Part shown: one piece after another, positions 19,918 to 27,952 of the stretch
Position numbering within the stretch: position 1 is the stretch's first letter
How the letters are laid out: the number at the start of each line of letters is the position of its first letter
From: Candidatus Eiseniibacteriota bacterium
GTDB taxonomy: Bacteria > Eisenbacteria > RBG-16-71-46 > CAIMUX01
Direction of reading: 5' to 3'
Assembly (NCBI GenBank): GCA_016712505.1
Contig: JADJQY010000009.1
Span: forward strand, 186,001-250,000
DNA: 64,000 nucleotides
The notes under the pieces: generated by a model
Told to the model about the DNA's origin: nothing
Seen by the model: the letters and a program-made list of their open reading frames with translations, nothing else
The model's database searches: none
Made by a program: the position numbers and the translations under genes

Positions 19918-20026
19918 CCCGAAGTCGGATTTCCCGAGCTGGAACGTATTGACTGGCAGTGCGTTAGGAGACTCGGCCGTGGCCTCCCGGACGGTGTTCG
20001 GGCGGCGTGGACGCGGCTGGAGTACC

Positions 20027-20057
20027 TTGACACTACCGGGGGGCCGTAGGGCATACT
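20027..20057 (+). promoter_or_regulatory. Putative sigma-70-type promoter for rpmG
   Basis: TTGACA at 20027-20032 matches the -35 consensus exactly; CATACT at 20052-20057 is a plausible -10, although the 19-bp spacer is longer than ideal. It ends 49 bp before the rpmG ATG. This is a pattern match only. Confidence 0.4.
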
Positions 20058-20106
20058 GCGACGGTCTTTTGGTTCATGAGTGCCCCGGTTGGGCGAGGAG
20101 GAAAGA

Positions 20107-20268
20107 ATGGCGAAAGCCGGCGATCGCGCGCACATCAAGCTCCGGAGCACCGAGAGCCCGTACGTCTACCACACGCAGAAGAACAAGCGGAACGATCCGG
20201 ATCGGATCCAGATCAAGAAGTACGATCCGGTGATCCGGAAGCACGTGCTCTTCAAGGAAGAGAAGTAG
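20107..20268 (+). CDS. rpmG: 50S ribosomal protein L33
   Basis: A 53-residue L33 with the family segments KLRSTESPYVYHTQKNKR and IKKYDPVIRKHVLFKEEK. It is the Cys-free (zinc-independent) form: no CxxC pairs are present. The ATG follows GAGGAAAG; an earlier in-frame ATG at 20080 would add nine unrelated residues and lacks a ribosome site. In many bacteria rpmG is followed by tRNA-Trp, secE and nusG. Here it stands alone, ending before two strong hairpins that act as terminators. Highly confident despite its small size. Confidence 0.96.
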   Translation: MAKAGDRAHIKLRSTESPYVYHTQKNKRNDPDRIQIKKYDPVIRKHVLFKEEK

Positions 20269-20279
20269 GTTCCTGCGCT

Positions 20280-20303
20280 GAGCGCGGGCAGGTTCCCGCG
20301 CTC
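20280..20303 (+). terminator. Hairpin after rpmG (first of two)
   Basis: GAGCGCGGG and CCCGCGCTC pair perfectly (9 bp) around a 6-base loop, starting 11 bp after the rpmG stop. There is no T-run, so termination may need the second hairpin. Confidence 0.55.
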
Positions 20304-20319
20304 CGGACTAGGAATGAAG

Positions 20320-20347
20320 AGCGGGGATCCGATCTCGGATCCCCGCT
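20320..20347. terminator. Strong hairpin between rpmG and the convergent sugar dehydrogenase
   Basis: AGCGGGGATCCGA (20320-20332) and TCGGATCCCCGCT (20335-20347) form a perfect 13-bp stem with almost no loop, followed by TCGTTTC. It lies between two convergent genes and can serve both. Confidence 0.75.
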
Positions 20348-20407
20348 TCGTTTCCCGCCCGATGCTTCCGCCGGGTTTCTTCGGCGGTATCTCCACGGAC
20401 TTTTGCT

Positions 20408-21907
20408 TTAGCGAACCAGCTCCACGCGCTGAGTCACCGCATGGCCATTCTGCGCCGCACGGATGAAGTAGACCCCGGACGGCATGGCCCGGCCGCGATC
20501 GTCGCGGCCGTCCCAGACCACCGAACGTGCTCCCGCCTGCTCATTCATCGAGATCAGATTCCGCACCGTCCGGCCGTTCGCTCCGATCACCACCACGTCG
20601 AGCGGTCCGGACTGCTCGAGCGCGAGGTGAAGCTGCGTTGCGTTGGTGAACGGGTTGGGCACGCTCGGCGAGAGGTTGAGGCCGGTCTTGACGCCACTCC
20701 CCGGAACGCTGGCCGGATCGGGGATGATCTTGAACACCTCGCCGTTCGAGCCGGTGCCGCGATCACAGATGTAGAGCTCGCCGAAGCCGTCCTCGCCGTA
20801 GCTCCCGATCGAACCGATGCTCAGTCCTCCGCCCGGGGCCAGTTCAGTGGTGCGATCGGTGAATTCGGTGAGGTTTCCGCCCTCGTAGCGGAAGGTCCAG
20901 ATCGACGGCGTGCAGAAGTCGGAGAAGAAGTAGATCCCCTGGAATTCCGGCAGCGCGGCGCCGCGATAGACGTAGCCTCCGGTGATCGAGCATCCGACCG
21001 AGTGGCTGAATTCATAGATTGGGTAGGTCAAGACCGGGTCGCCGTCGTCGCAGTTGGACGAGGGATTGTAGCAGTGATTTCCCTCGGTGAGACGCCAGCC
21101 GTAGTTCCGGCCGCCGGTGTTGGCGGGCTCGAAGTCGATCTCTTCCCACTCGTTCTGTCCGACGTCGGCCACCAGCATGTCACCGGTCTCCCGGTCGAAG
21201 CTCCAACGCCAGGGATTGCGCAGGCCGAGCGACCAGATCTCCTGGGAATAGGCCGGATTGCCCACGAACGGGTTGCTCGGGGGGATCGAGTAGGGATGGG
21301 TGTTGACGTCGATCCGGAGCATCTTGCCGAGCAGGTCGAGCTTGTTCTGCGCGCGGTTTCCCGGATCGCCGGCTGAGCCGCCGTCGCCTGTGCCGATGTA
21401 GAGGTACCCATCCTGCCCGAACTGGATGCAGCCGCCGTTGTGGTTCGAGAACGGGTCGGCCATGGTCAGGTAGATGAGGGCCGAGGCCGCGTCGGCCTGG
21501 TCCGGATTGCCGCCCGAACGGGTATAGCGCGCGACGACCTGCTGCCCGGCGTTCGAGGTGTAGTAGACCCAGAAGTAGCCATTGGTGGCGTAGTCCGGGT
21601 GAAACGCGAGTCCGAGCAGGCCGCGCTCATCGTTCCCGGAAATCGCGGGGATGAGCGAATCGATGTCGAGGAACGGCGTGGCGAGCACGGTCCCGTTCTT
21701 CAGGATCTTGATCACCCCGCGCTGCTCGACGATGAACAGGCGGTCGTCTCCGGCCGGCGCGGTCACGTAGATCGGCCGATTGAGCGCGGACGCGACACGG
21801 GTGGTGGTGGCTGCCGGGCTGGGGGTGGCGTCGACCAGGACACTGCCGAGCAGAGCGACTGCCGCGGCTGCGATCCTTAGGAAACGCCATTCACGGCGAA
21901 GCTGCAT
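20408..21907 (-). CDS. PQQ-dependent sugar dehydrogenase-like secreted protein with intact FlgD-like tail
   Basis: A 499-residue intact paralogue of the gene at 4112-5561. After a signal peptide (RFLRIAAAAVALLGSVLVD) comes the glucose/sorbosone-dehydrogenase propeller: FIVEQRGVIKILKNG, DERGLLGLAFHPDY, NHNGGCIQFGQDGYLYIG, GLRNPWRWSFDRETGD and VTGGYVYRGAALPEF. The C-terminal ~80 residues are a complete FlgD-like module (SVPNPFTNATQLHLAL, VWDGRDDRGRAMPSGVYFIR). The family oxidises soluble or membrane-associated sugars using PQQ in the periplasm; eukaryotic HHIP-like relatives are non-enzymatic, so activity is inferred. The gene is convergent with rpmG and divergent from the haem lipoprotein gene. 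It shows what the frameshifted copy at 4112 should look like. Confidence 0.88.
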   Translation of the reverse strand: MQLRREWRFLRIAAAAVALLGSVLVDATPSPAATTTRVASALNRPIYVTAPAGDDRLFIVEQRGVIKILKNGTVLATPFLDIDSLIPAISGNDERGLLGLAFHPDYATNGYFWVYYTSNAGQQVVARYTRSGGNPDQADAASALIYLTMADPFSNHNGGCIQFGQDGYLYIGTGDGGSAGDPGNRAQNKLDLLGKMLRIDVNTHPYSIPPSNPFVGNPAYSQEIWSLGLRNPWRWSFDRETGDMLVADVGQNEWEEIDFEPANTGGRNYGWRLTEGNHCYNPSSNCDDGDPVLTYPIYEFSHSVGCSITGGYVYRGAALPEFQGIYFFSDFCTPSIWTFRYEGGNLTEFTDRTTELAPGGGLSIGSIGSYGEDGFGELYICDRGTGSNGEVFKIIPDPASVPGSGVKTGLNLSPSVPNPFTNATQLHLALEQSGPLDVVVIGANGRTVRNLISMNEQAGARSVVWDGRDDRGRAMPSGVYFIRAAQNGHAVTQRVELVR

Positions 21908-22239
21908 GCGTGAACCTCCTCTACGGGGTCTTCCTGACGGTGTGGTGGGTTCGATGGACCGAAGGCCTTCCGATTAGACGGAAGAAGGTTACCATAGAAT
22001 ACCACGCGATTCGGATCCGGAATTGCCGCCGCGGCCGGGGGGGCGAAATCCCGCATTTTCGCGCCTGTTCGAGGAGGGACGGTCGCGCCAGGTGGTCGAA
22101 ACCTGGCCGGCTCTGGCTGCCCCGGTTTCTGATATCATGCCCGGGCTCAGCGAAGAGCCCACCCGCCCGTTGGTCTCCAGATGCGGTGTGGCAGCCCGCA
22201 CCCGCCCCCCGAAGCGGCTGCTGGGAGAAGGAGTGGACC
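21908..22239. other. 332-bp divergent intergenic region
   Basis: This stretch separates the sugar-dehydrogenase gene (leftward) from the haem lipoprotein gene (rightward) and should hold both promoters. AT-richer patches occur near 21990-22010 (GGTTACCATAGAATACC) and near 22128-22140 (TTTCTGATATCATG). No convincing -35/-10 pair or RNA gene is seen. A small hairpin, CTTCCG-ATTAGA-CGGAAG, lies at about 21967-21984. Confidence 0.5.
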
Positions 22240-23823
22240 GTGCGCAGCCCCCGCCTTTCCCAGGCCATAGGGCGTTTCCAGGCGATGGGTCATTACCAGG
22301 CAGTGGGTCATTACCAGGCAGTGGGTCATTGGCAGGCAATGGGTCGTTCCGAGGCCGAAGGTCTGCCCGGGCGAGTCGGGATTCAAGATCGAGCGACGAT
22401 CGCGGGGCACTGCGCCCCCGGCGTCCGGCCCCTTGCCCGCCGGGTGGCGGGTCTGATCCCGACCTTGACGTTGTGCCTCCTCGCCGCCTGCAGTGACCAG
22501 GGGGACGATCCGGCCCGTCCGGACGTCGAGGCACCGGCGATCACTCTACTCTCGCCGAATGGCGGCGAACTCCTGCTCGTCGGGTCGGTGCAACGGATCC
22601 GCTGGTCGGCCGAAGATCCCGACACGCCGGCCGCCCGATTGCGGGTAGCGATCGAGCTGCTTCTCGACGGCGGAGCCACGGAGCCGATCGCGAGCGGATG
22701 GGAGAACACCGGGGAGTACGAGTGGGTCGTCCCGAATCAAGTCGCCTCCTCCGCTCGGGTGCGGGTCACGGTGAGCGACGGGGTGCGCAGTGCCAGCGAT
22801 CAATCGGCAGCGACCTTCGTCGTGCTGCAGCCCCCGCCGCCGGGCGAGAATCTGCTGGCCATCGGCACGGTGAGCGGCATCGCGGAGGCCATGGTCGACG
22901 TCACCCTCAGTCTGGCCAACGACAATCCGATCTCGTCGCTCGAGGGTACAGTGGCCTTTGACCCGGACATCGTCCGATTCGTGGAAATGAGCCTCCTCCC
23001 TCGCGCCGGAGCGCGAGACCTGAGCGTGGACGGTGGCCCATCCGGGACCTTGCGCTTCGAGATCACCGCGTCGGTCGGCACTCCGGCCATCTCCCCGGGC
23101 GCCGGGAACCTGGCCACGCTCCGGTTCGAGTTGCTGCCCCCAGGTAACCGCAGTACTGCGCTGTCTCTCGGACAGACCGTGCTGCGCGATGACCTCTCCC
23201 GCACGGTCGAGGTCACGACGCAAAATGGCAGCATCACGGTCGGAGACTCGGTGACGCCACCCAGCCTCCTCGCCCTGATCCCGGCACGTACAGTGATCGG
23301 TGACACCGTCACGGTGCAGGGAACGGAATTCGGTGAGACGGCAGGAGCGGTCCGCTTTACCGCTGCGACCGGGACGGTCGACGCGGTGGTCCTCAGCTGG
23401 AGCGAGGCGGAGGCGCGGGTGCTCGTCCCGCAGGGAGCTGCGGATGGGGCGGTGCGGGTGGCGGTGGGGCAGACCGCCAGCAATCCGATCGACTTCTCGG
23501 TCGCCCCGCGTTTGATCTCGTTTGCCACCGATCTCTCGGCGCCGGGAAAGCCGCTGCAGCGCGGCGGCTGCCAGTCGTGTCATTTCTGCTTCAACGGGAC
23601 CGGCGGGAGCGGCGACTTCTGCGTGAACACCGTGGCCGACGTTCTGCGCGGTGGAGACCATGGGCCTGGGGTGGTGCCGCGACAGAGCGCGCAGTCGAAT
23701 CTGCTGCGGAAGCTGCTGCCCTCGCCTCCGTTCGGGGATCAGATGCCGCCGGGGAGTACACTCAGGACGGCGGAGATCCAGGACATCCGTGATTGGATCG
23801 ATCAGGGCGCGCGCGACAACTAG
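22240..23823 (+). CDS. Exported lipoprotein-like cohesin/TIG protein with a haem c (CxxCH) domain
   Basis: From the GTG at 22240, preceded by GGGAGAAGGAG, the protein is 527 residues. The first ~65 residues carry hexapeptide repeats (see 22261-22350). Next comes a lipoprotein-type signal, GLIPTLTLCLLAACSDQ, with lipobox Cys near residue 84. Mature domains follow: an Ig-like segment (LLSPNGGELLLVGSVQRIRW), a cohesin-like segment (MVDVTLSLANDNPISSLEG), an IPT/TIG domain (ALIPARTVIGDTVTVQGTEF) and a C-terminal planctomycete-type cytochrome c domain with CQSCH and the distal blocks SNLLRKLLPSPP and IRDWIDQGA. A signal peptide this far from the start is abnormal, so translation may really start closer to it (a GTG lies at 22444). 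It probably binds one haem at the outer face of a membrane; electron partner unknown. The CHRD-protein gene follows after 26 bp. Confidence 0.7.
   Translation: MRSPRLSQAIGRFQAMGHYQAVGHYQAVGHWQAMGRSEAEGLPGRVGIQDRATIAGHCAPGVRPLARRVAGLIPTLTLCLLAACSDQGDDPARPDVEAPAITLLSPNGGELLLVGSVQRIRWSAEDPDTPAARLRVAIELLLDGGATEPIASGWENTGEYEWVVPNQVASSARVRVTVSDGVRSASDQSAATFVVLQPPPPGENLLAIGTVSGIAEAMVDVTLSLANDNPISSLEGTVAFDPDIVRFVEMSLLPRAGARDLSVDGGPSGTLRFEITASVGTPAISPGAGNLATLRFELLPPGNRSTALSLGQTVLRDDLSRTVEVTTQNGSITVGDSVTPPSLLALIPARTVIGDTVTVQGTEFGETAGAVRFTAATGTVDAVVLSWSEAEARVLVPQGAADGAVRVAVGQTASNPIDFSVAPRLISFATDLSAPGKPLQRGGCQSCHFCFNGTGGSGDFCVNTVADVLRGGDHGPGVVPRQSAQSNLLRKLLPSPPFGDQMPPGSTLRTAEIQDIRDWIDQGARDN
22261..22350 (+). 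repeat. Five tandem 18-bp repeats
   Basis: Five head-to-tail 18-bp units; the central ones read CAGGCAGTGGGTCATTAC with few mismatches. In the lipoprotein frame they encode QAIGRF, QAMGHY, QAVGHY, QAVGHW and QAMGRS. They lie between the candidate GTG start and the signal peptide. Confidence 0.9.
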
Positions 23824-23849
23824 GACCGCATCCCAGGAGGAAGATCTCT

Positions 23850-24929
23850 ATGCACACCCCGGCACGGTGGACGCTGACCGCCGCGCTCGTCGGCTCCCTC
23901 GCCTGGACGAACGCGGAGGCGGGGCGCCTGTTCAACGGCGACTGCGACGGCGGACAGATGGAGCCCCCGGTCGAGTCGAGCGCGAGCGGCCATTGCGACG
24001 TCTATCTCTCGAGCGATGAGACGAAGATCTGGGTCGAGATCAGGGTGGAGAGTCTTGAGAACCCGATGACCGCGTCGCACCTGCACTTCGGCAAGCCGGG
24101 GGAGAACGGGCCGCAGCTCTTCGACCTCGGGATCTTCGCCGACTCGACTGCGCAGGAGTTCACCATCGGTGAGTTTGCCCGCAATGCGCTCAAGCGGGGA
24201 GAGATCTACGCCGCGGTGCACACCGTCCCGTATCCGGTGGGAGAACTGCGCGGGCAGATGTGGCCCCAGGTTTGCGCCAGCTATGGGGCGACGCTGAACG
24301 GCGGGCAGGAGGTCCCCCCGAACGGGAGCGGCGCCACCGGAACCGCGGACCTCACCCTCTGGGGGGATCACTCCAGGCTGCACGCGGTGCTGCGGACCCA
24401 GAACCTCACCAACCCGATCACCGGCGCGCACATCCACAAGGCTCCCCCCGGCGTCCTCGGTCCGCAGGTCTTCGACTTCGGGACGTTCGGCGGCATGACC
24501 GTGCGGAGCTTCGTTCCGACCCCGGGGCAGGTGCTCGATCTGGATGCGGGTCTCTATTACGTCGACATTCACACCAATCTGTTTCCCGGTGGCGAGATCC
24601 GCGGGCAGCTGGGAGAGAACACCCCCAGCGGGGTCGAGCCGCTCGCCGCTTTCGATTTACCACGGCTGCGCGTCTCTCCGAATCCGGCCGTCGGGGAGAT
24701 CCATCTCTCCTTCGAGCTCGAGGCGGGGGCACCGATCGAGTTCGGCATCGTGGATGCCGCGGGGCGTTCGGTCCGCGCGCTCTCCGCGGAGGTGCGCACC
24801 CCCGGCGCCTGGAGCGCCACGTGGGACGGGCGCGATGATGCCGGTCGGTTGGTTCCCAACGGAGCCTACTTCGCCCGGCTCTCCACTTCCGCGGGGATCG
24901 CGTCAGCCGCGCTGCGGATTCTGCGCTAG
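23850..24929 (+). CDS. Secreted protein with two CHRD domains and FlgD-like tail
   Basis: A 359-residue exported protein; the ATG follows CCAGGAGG. After the signal peptide (WTLTAALVGSLAWTNAEA) are two CHRD (chordin-like) domains. The first runs through ASHLHFGKPGENGPQLFDLG and the second through GAHIHKAPPGVLGPQVFDFG; each ends in a GELRGQM or GEIRGQL strand. The C-terminus is a FlgD-like module (VSPNPAVGEIHLSFEL, TWDGRDDAGRLVPNGAYFAR). CHRD domains are of unknown function in bacteria but are commonly surface-exposed. The gene follows the haem lipoprotein by 26 bp and is probably co-transcribed with it, suggesting a shared surface role. It is convergent with mgtE (16-bp gap). Confidence 0.88.
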   Translation: MHTPARWTLTAALVGSLAWTNAEAGRLFNGDCDGGQMEPPVESSASGHCDVYLSSDETKIWVEIRVESLENPMTASHLHFGKPGENGPQLFDLGIFADSTAQEFTIGEFARNALKRGEIYAAVHTVPYPVGELRGQMWPQVCASYGATLNGGQEVPPNGSGATGTADLTLWGDHSRLHAVLRTQNLTNPITGAHIHKAPPGVLGPQVFDFGTFGGMTVRSFVPTPGQVLDLDAGLYYVDIHTNLFPGGEIRGQLGENTPSGVEPLAAFDLPRLRVSPNPAVGEIHLSFELEAGAPIEFGIVDAAGRSVRALSAEVRTPGAWSATWDGRDDAGRLVPNGAYFARLSTSAGIASAALRILR

Positions 24930-24945
24930 CCGGGGCAGTCCGGGG

Positions 24946-26319
24946 TCAGATCCCCATGATCAAGCGGGCGATCGAGAGGTAGAGCACGATCCCGGTCACG
25001 TCGACGATCGACGCGACGAAGGGGGAGGAGGTGATCGCCGGATCGAGCCCGATCCGCTTGAACAGGAGCGGGAGCATGGCGCCGACCATCGCCCCGATGG
25101 CCACCACTCCGACCAGGGTGAGCGCCACGGTGGCGCAGACCAGCGGCGAATCTCCGGCGATGAGCACGCGCAGGTAGCCCACGATTCCGAGCGCGAGGCC
25201 GAGAGCGACTCCCATGCCGATCTCCCGCCCGGCGATCCGCAGCACATCCCGCACGCCGACCTCGCCGACCGCGAGGGCGCGGGTGATCAGCGAGGCCGAC
25301 TGCGAGCCGGAGTTGCCGCCCGAGGAGACGATCAGCGGGATGAAGAAGACCAGCGTGAGCGCATGCTTCAGGACGTGGTCGAAGTGCTCCAGCGCACTGG
25401 CGGTGAAGAGCTCGGCCAGGAAGAGGACGAGCAACCAGACCCCACGCTTCTGGACCATTTCCCAGAAGCCGGTCTGGAAGTAGGAGTTCTCCAGCGGCTG
25501 CATCGCTCCCTGCCGCTGCGCGTCTTCGGTGGCCTCTTCGGTCAGGATGTCGACCACGTCGTCGACCGTGACGATGCCCACGATCCGGCCGTGGAGATCA
25601 ACCACCGGCACCGCTACCAGGTCGTACTTCGAGATCACCTGGGCTACGCTCTCCTGATCGGTGTCGACCCGCACCGCCTCCGCTTCCTGGCTGAGGCTGT
25701 CGATCGAGGCGTCGGCCTCCGCCTTCAGCACCTCCACCAGCGGGACGCGGCCACGTAGCGTCCCCTTCTCGTCGACCACGTAGAGCATCGCGATGTTCCA
25801 GTCCTCGCGAGCCCCGGCCCGCGCGCGCGCGAGGGCGTCCTCGGCCGTGCCGTGGGCCGGCACGGTGACGAACTGCGGGTTCATCAAGCGGCCGGCGGTC
25901 CCCTCCTCGTGCGAGAGGAGCTCCTCGACATCTTCCCGCTCCTCCGGCTGCATCTCGGCGAGGACCTTTTCTTGCTCCTCCTCCTCGAACTCAGCCAGCA
26001 GCTCTACCCGGTCGTCAGGCTCCATCTCCTCGACGATGTCGGCCACGTGCTCATCCCGCTGCTCCTCGAGCCAGCGCGCGGCGGTGGCCGGCTCTACGTA
26101 CTCGAGCAGGCGGGCCGACTCGGCCGGATCGAGATGCTGCAAGAGGATGCGCACCTCCTCGTCGTCGAGCAGCGAAAGCAGGTCGGCGCCGTCGGCCGGG
26201 TGGATCTCCTCGAAGATCTCGCCGATCTCTTCCGGATGGCGCGCGATCGCCTCCCGAAGATCGGGGAGCAGGAGGCGGACGAGGGCGGTCCGCGTGTTTT
26301 CGTCGAGCGGATTAATCAC
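24946..26319 (-). CDS. mgtE: MgtE-type magnesium transporter
   Basis: A 457-residue MgtE-family magnesium channel, starting at a GTG after TGGAGT. The N-terminal ~130 residues form the acidic helical N-domain (EIFEEIHPADGADLLSLL, LLEYVEPATAARWLEE). A tandem CBS pair follows (RLMNPQFVTVPAHGT, VPVVDLHGRIVGIVTVDD), which senses intracellular magnesium and closes the channel. The C-terminal ~170 residues contain five membrane helices with the pore-lining FFIPLIVSSGGNSGSQS segment and the VDVTG helix. Full length with all domains present. It acts in the inner membrane. Transcription from the upstream citrate synthase gene is separated by a strong hairpin, so mgtE probably has its own promoter in the ~85 bp after that hairpin. 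Confidence 0.96.
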   Translation of the reverse strand: MINPLDENTRTALVRLLLPDLREAIARHPEEIGEIFEEIHPADGADLLSLLDDEEVRILLQHLDPAESARLLEYVEPATAARWLEEQRDEHVADIVEEMEPDDRVELLAEFEEEEQEKVLAEMQPEEREDVEELLSHEEGTAGRLMNPQFVTVPAHGTAEDALARARAGAREDWNIAMLYVVDEKGTLRGRVPLVEVLKAEADASIDSLSQEAEAVRVDTDQESVAQVISKYDLVAVPVVDLHGRIVGIVTVDDVVDILTEEATEDAQRQGAMQPLENSYFQTGFWEMVQKRGVWLLVLFLAELFTASALEHFDHVLKHALTLVFFIPLIVSSGGNSGSQSASLITRALAVGEVGVRDVLRIAGREIGMGVALGLALGIVGYLRVLIAGDSPLVCATVALTLVGVVAIGAMVGAMLPLLFKRIGLDPAITSSPFVASIVDVTGIVLYLSIARLIMGI

Positions 26320-26403
26320 GTTCTACTCCAGATCGGCCGCAACCGGCCGCATCGTGCGAAGATCGGCCGGAGTCTACGCGTCGCCTCGGCTCAGGCAAAC
26401 AGC

Positions 26404-26431
26404 AAGGCCTCGGGTGCGCACCCGAGGCCTT
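26404..26431 (-). terminator. Terminator of the citrate synthase gene
   Basis: AAGGCCTCGGGT and ACCCGAGGCCTT (12-bp perfect stem, GCGC loop) lie 82 bp downstream of the citrate synthase stop and upstream of mgtE. Confidence 0.75.
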
Positions 26432-26512
26432 CGCTTCCGACGAGGGCGCCCGGTCATCGCGGTCGCGCCCCTACCCCCCGCCGACCCCGTGTTCGTGGTC
26501 GGCGGCCAGGGC

Positions 26513-27757
26513 TCAGCCGCGTGACCCCATCGGCCGGTAGTCGAGGTGAATCGGTCCGGTGTAGATGGCCCGCGGTCGGTAGATCCGGTTGTCGCCGAGG
26601 TACTCGAGAGCCCGCGCGGTCCAACCCGCCACCCGGCTGACGGCGAAGATCGGGGTCATCATCGCGGTCTCGATTCCGACCGCGCGATAGACCAGCCCGG
26701 CATAGAAGTCGACATTGGGGAAGATCTTCTTCTCCGCCATCTTGCCGCAGACCACCGTCTCGAGGCGGGTCGCGATCTTGTAGAGCTTCGCCTCGTGCGG
26801 GTGATGCTCGACCAACAGACCGGCCAGCGGCCCGAGGATCCGAGCGCGCGGGTCGTACGCCTTGTAGACCCTGTGTCCGAAGCCCATCACCTTCCGCTTG
26901 GTGGCATCGGCCTTGGCGAACCAGGCGTCGACGTTTTCCGGTTCCCCGATCTCCTCGAGGTCGTATAACACGCGCTCGTTGGCCCCACCGTGGAGCGGAC
27001 CCTTGAGCGACGCGACGCCGGCCGTGACCGAGCCGTACATGTCCGATAGCGAGCTGTTGACCACCATGGTGGTGAAGGTCGAGGCATTCATCCCGTGGTC
27101 GGCGTGGAGGATTAGCGCGATGTCCAGCACCCGTTCCTTGAGCTCGTCCGGGGCGTCGCCGGTGATGAGGTAGAGCAGGTTGGCCGCGTGATCCAGCTCC
27201 GGATTGGGCTGGAGGGGCTCCTTGTTCCAGCGCAGGCGGGCCACCGCGCCGGTCAGGGTCGGGAACATCGCGATCAACTGGATCGCCACCTTGGTCTCAG
27301 CCTCGACCGAGGTATCGTCGGCGTTCGGGTCGAGATTGCCCAGCATCGAGACCGCGGTACGCAGCGCGGACATCGGATGGGTCTTGGGCGAGATCTGACG
27401 GAGGACCTCCATCACAGGGGCGGGCACGCCGCGCTTGGACTTCAGCTCCTGCTTGAACTCGTCGAGCTGGCTCTTGGTCGGAAGGGCGCCGAAGAGGAGG
27501 ACGTAGGCGGTCTCCTCGTAGGTGGAGTACGCGGCGAGATCGAAGATGTTATGCCCGCGGTAGACCAGCCATCCCCGCGCGCCGTTGACGTAGCCGACCT
27601 TCGTGGTCGACGCCACCGCACCTTCGAGCCCGCGGCCGACCTTACACTCGATCGGGAACTCCACGTCGCCGGTGTACTGCGGTTCCGGCTCATCCGACGT
27701 TTCCGCGCGCGCCTTCCGCCCGGCCTCGAGTATCAGTTCCTCGATACGCTTCCGCAT
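26513..27757 (-). CDS. gltA: Citrate synthase family protein
   Basis: A 414-residue citrate synthase of the short type that also includes 2-methylcitrate synthases. The ATG at 27757 follows AAGGAGAG; an upstream in-frame ATG at 27814 lacks a ribosome site. Active-site residues are present: the His in GPLHGGANERV, the His in GFGHRVYKAYDPRA and the Asp in FPNVDFYAG. The N-terminal block GLEGAVASTTKVGYVNG and YRGHNIFDLA are typical. It condenses oxaloacetate with acetyl-CoA (or propionyl-CoA) in the cytoplasm; which substrate is preferred cannot be read from sequence. No prpB or prpD is nearby, which favours the TCA-cycle role. Monocistronic, ending in a clear terminator. Confidence 0.93.
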   Translation of the reverse strand: MRKRIEELILEAGRKARAETSDEPEPQYTGDVEFPIECKVGRGLEGAVASTTKVGYVNGARGWLVYRGHNIFDLAAYSTYEETAYVLLFGALPTKSQLDEFKQELKSKRGVPAPVMEVLRQISPKTHPMSALRTAVSMLGNLDPNADDTSVEAETKVAIQLIAMFPTLTGAVARLRWNKEPLQPNPELDHAANLLYLITGDAPDELKERVLDIALILHADHGMNASTFTTMVVNSSLSDMYGSVTAGVASLKGPLHGGANERVLYDLEEIGEPENVDAWFAKADATKRKVMGFGHRVYKAYDPRARILGPLAGLLVEHHPHEAKLYKIATRLETVVCGKMAEKKIFPNVDFYAGLVYRAVGIETAMMTPIFAVSRVAGWTARALEYLGDNRIYRPRAIYTGPIHLDYRPMGSRG

Positions 27758-27952
27758 GGCTCTCTCTCCTTGCATTTCAACCGAAGTTGCCGGACAACCG
27801 AAGTCGCAAGACAACTGATCTGGCTGCTCAGCCGTAATCGCCGGGTTTCATTGATGGATCGGCATCCGTTCCGAACCATAACACAGAAATGCACACGTTG
27901 CCGCGCCACCGGCCGAGTTGCTAAAGAGAGTCGGGGATTGGAGGAGGAAGCA

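Noticed and set aside
22240..22420. 18-bp repeats as a CRISPR array
   Set aside because: Units are directly adjacent with no spacers and lie inside a possible reading frame.
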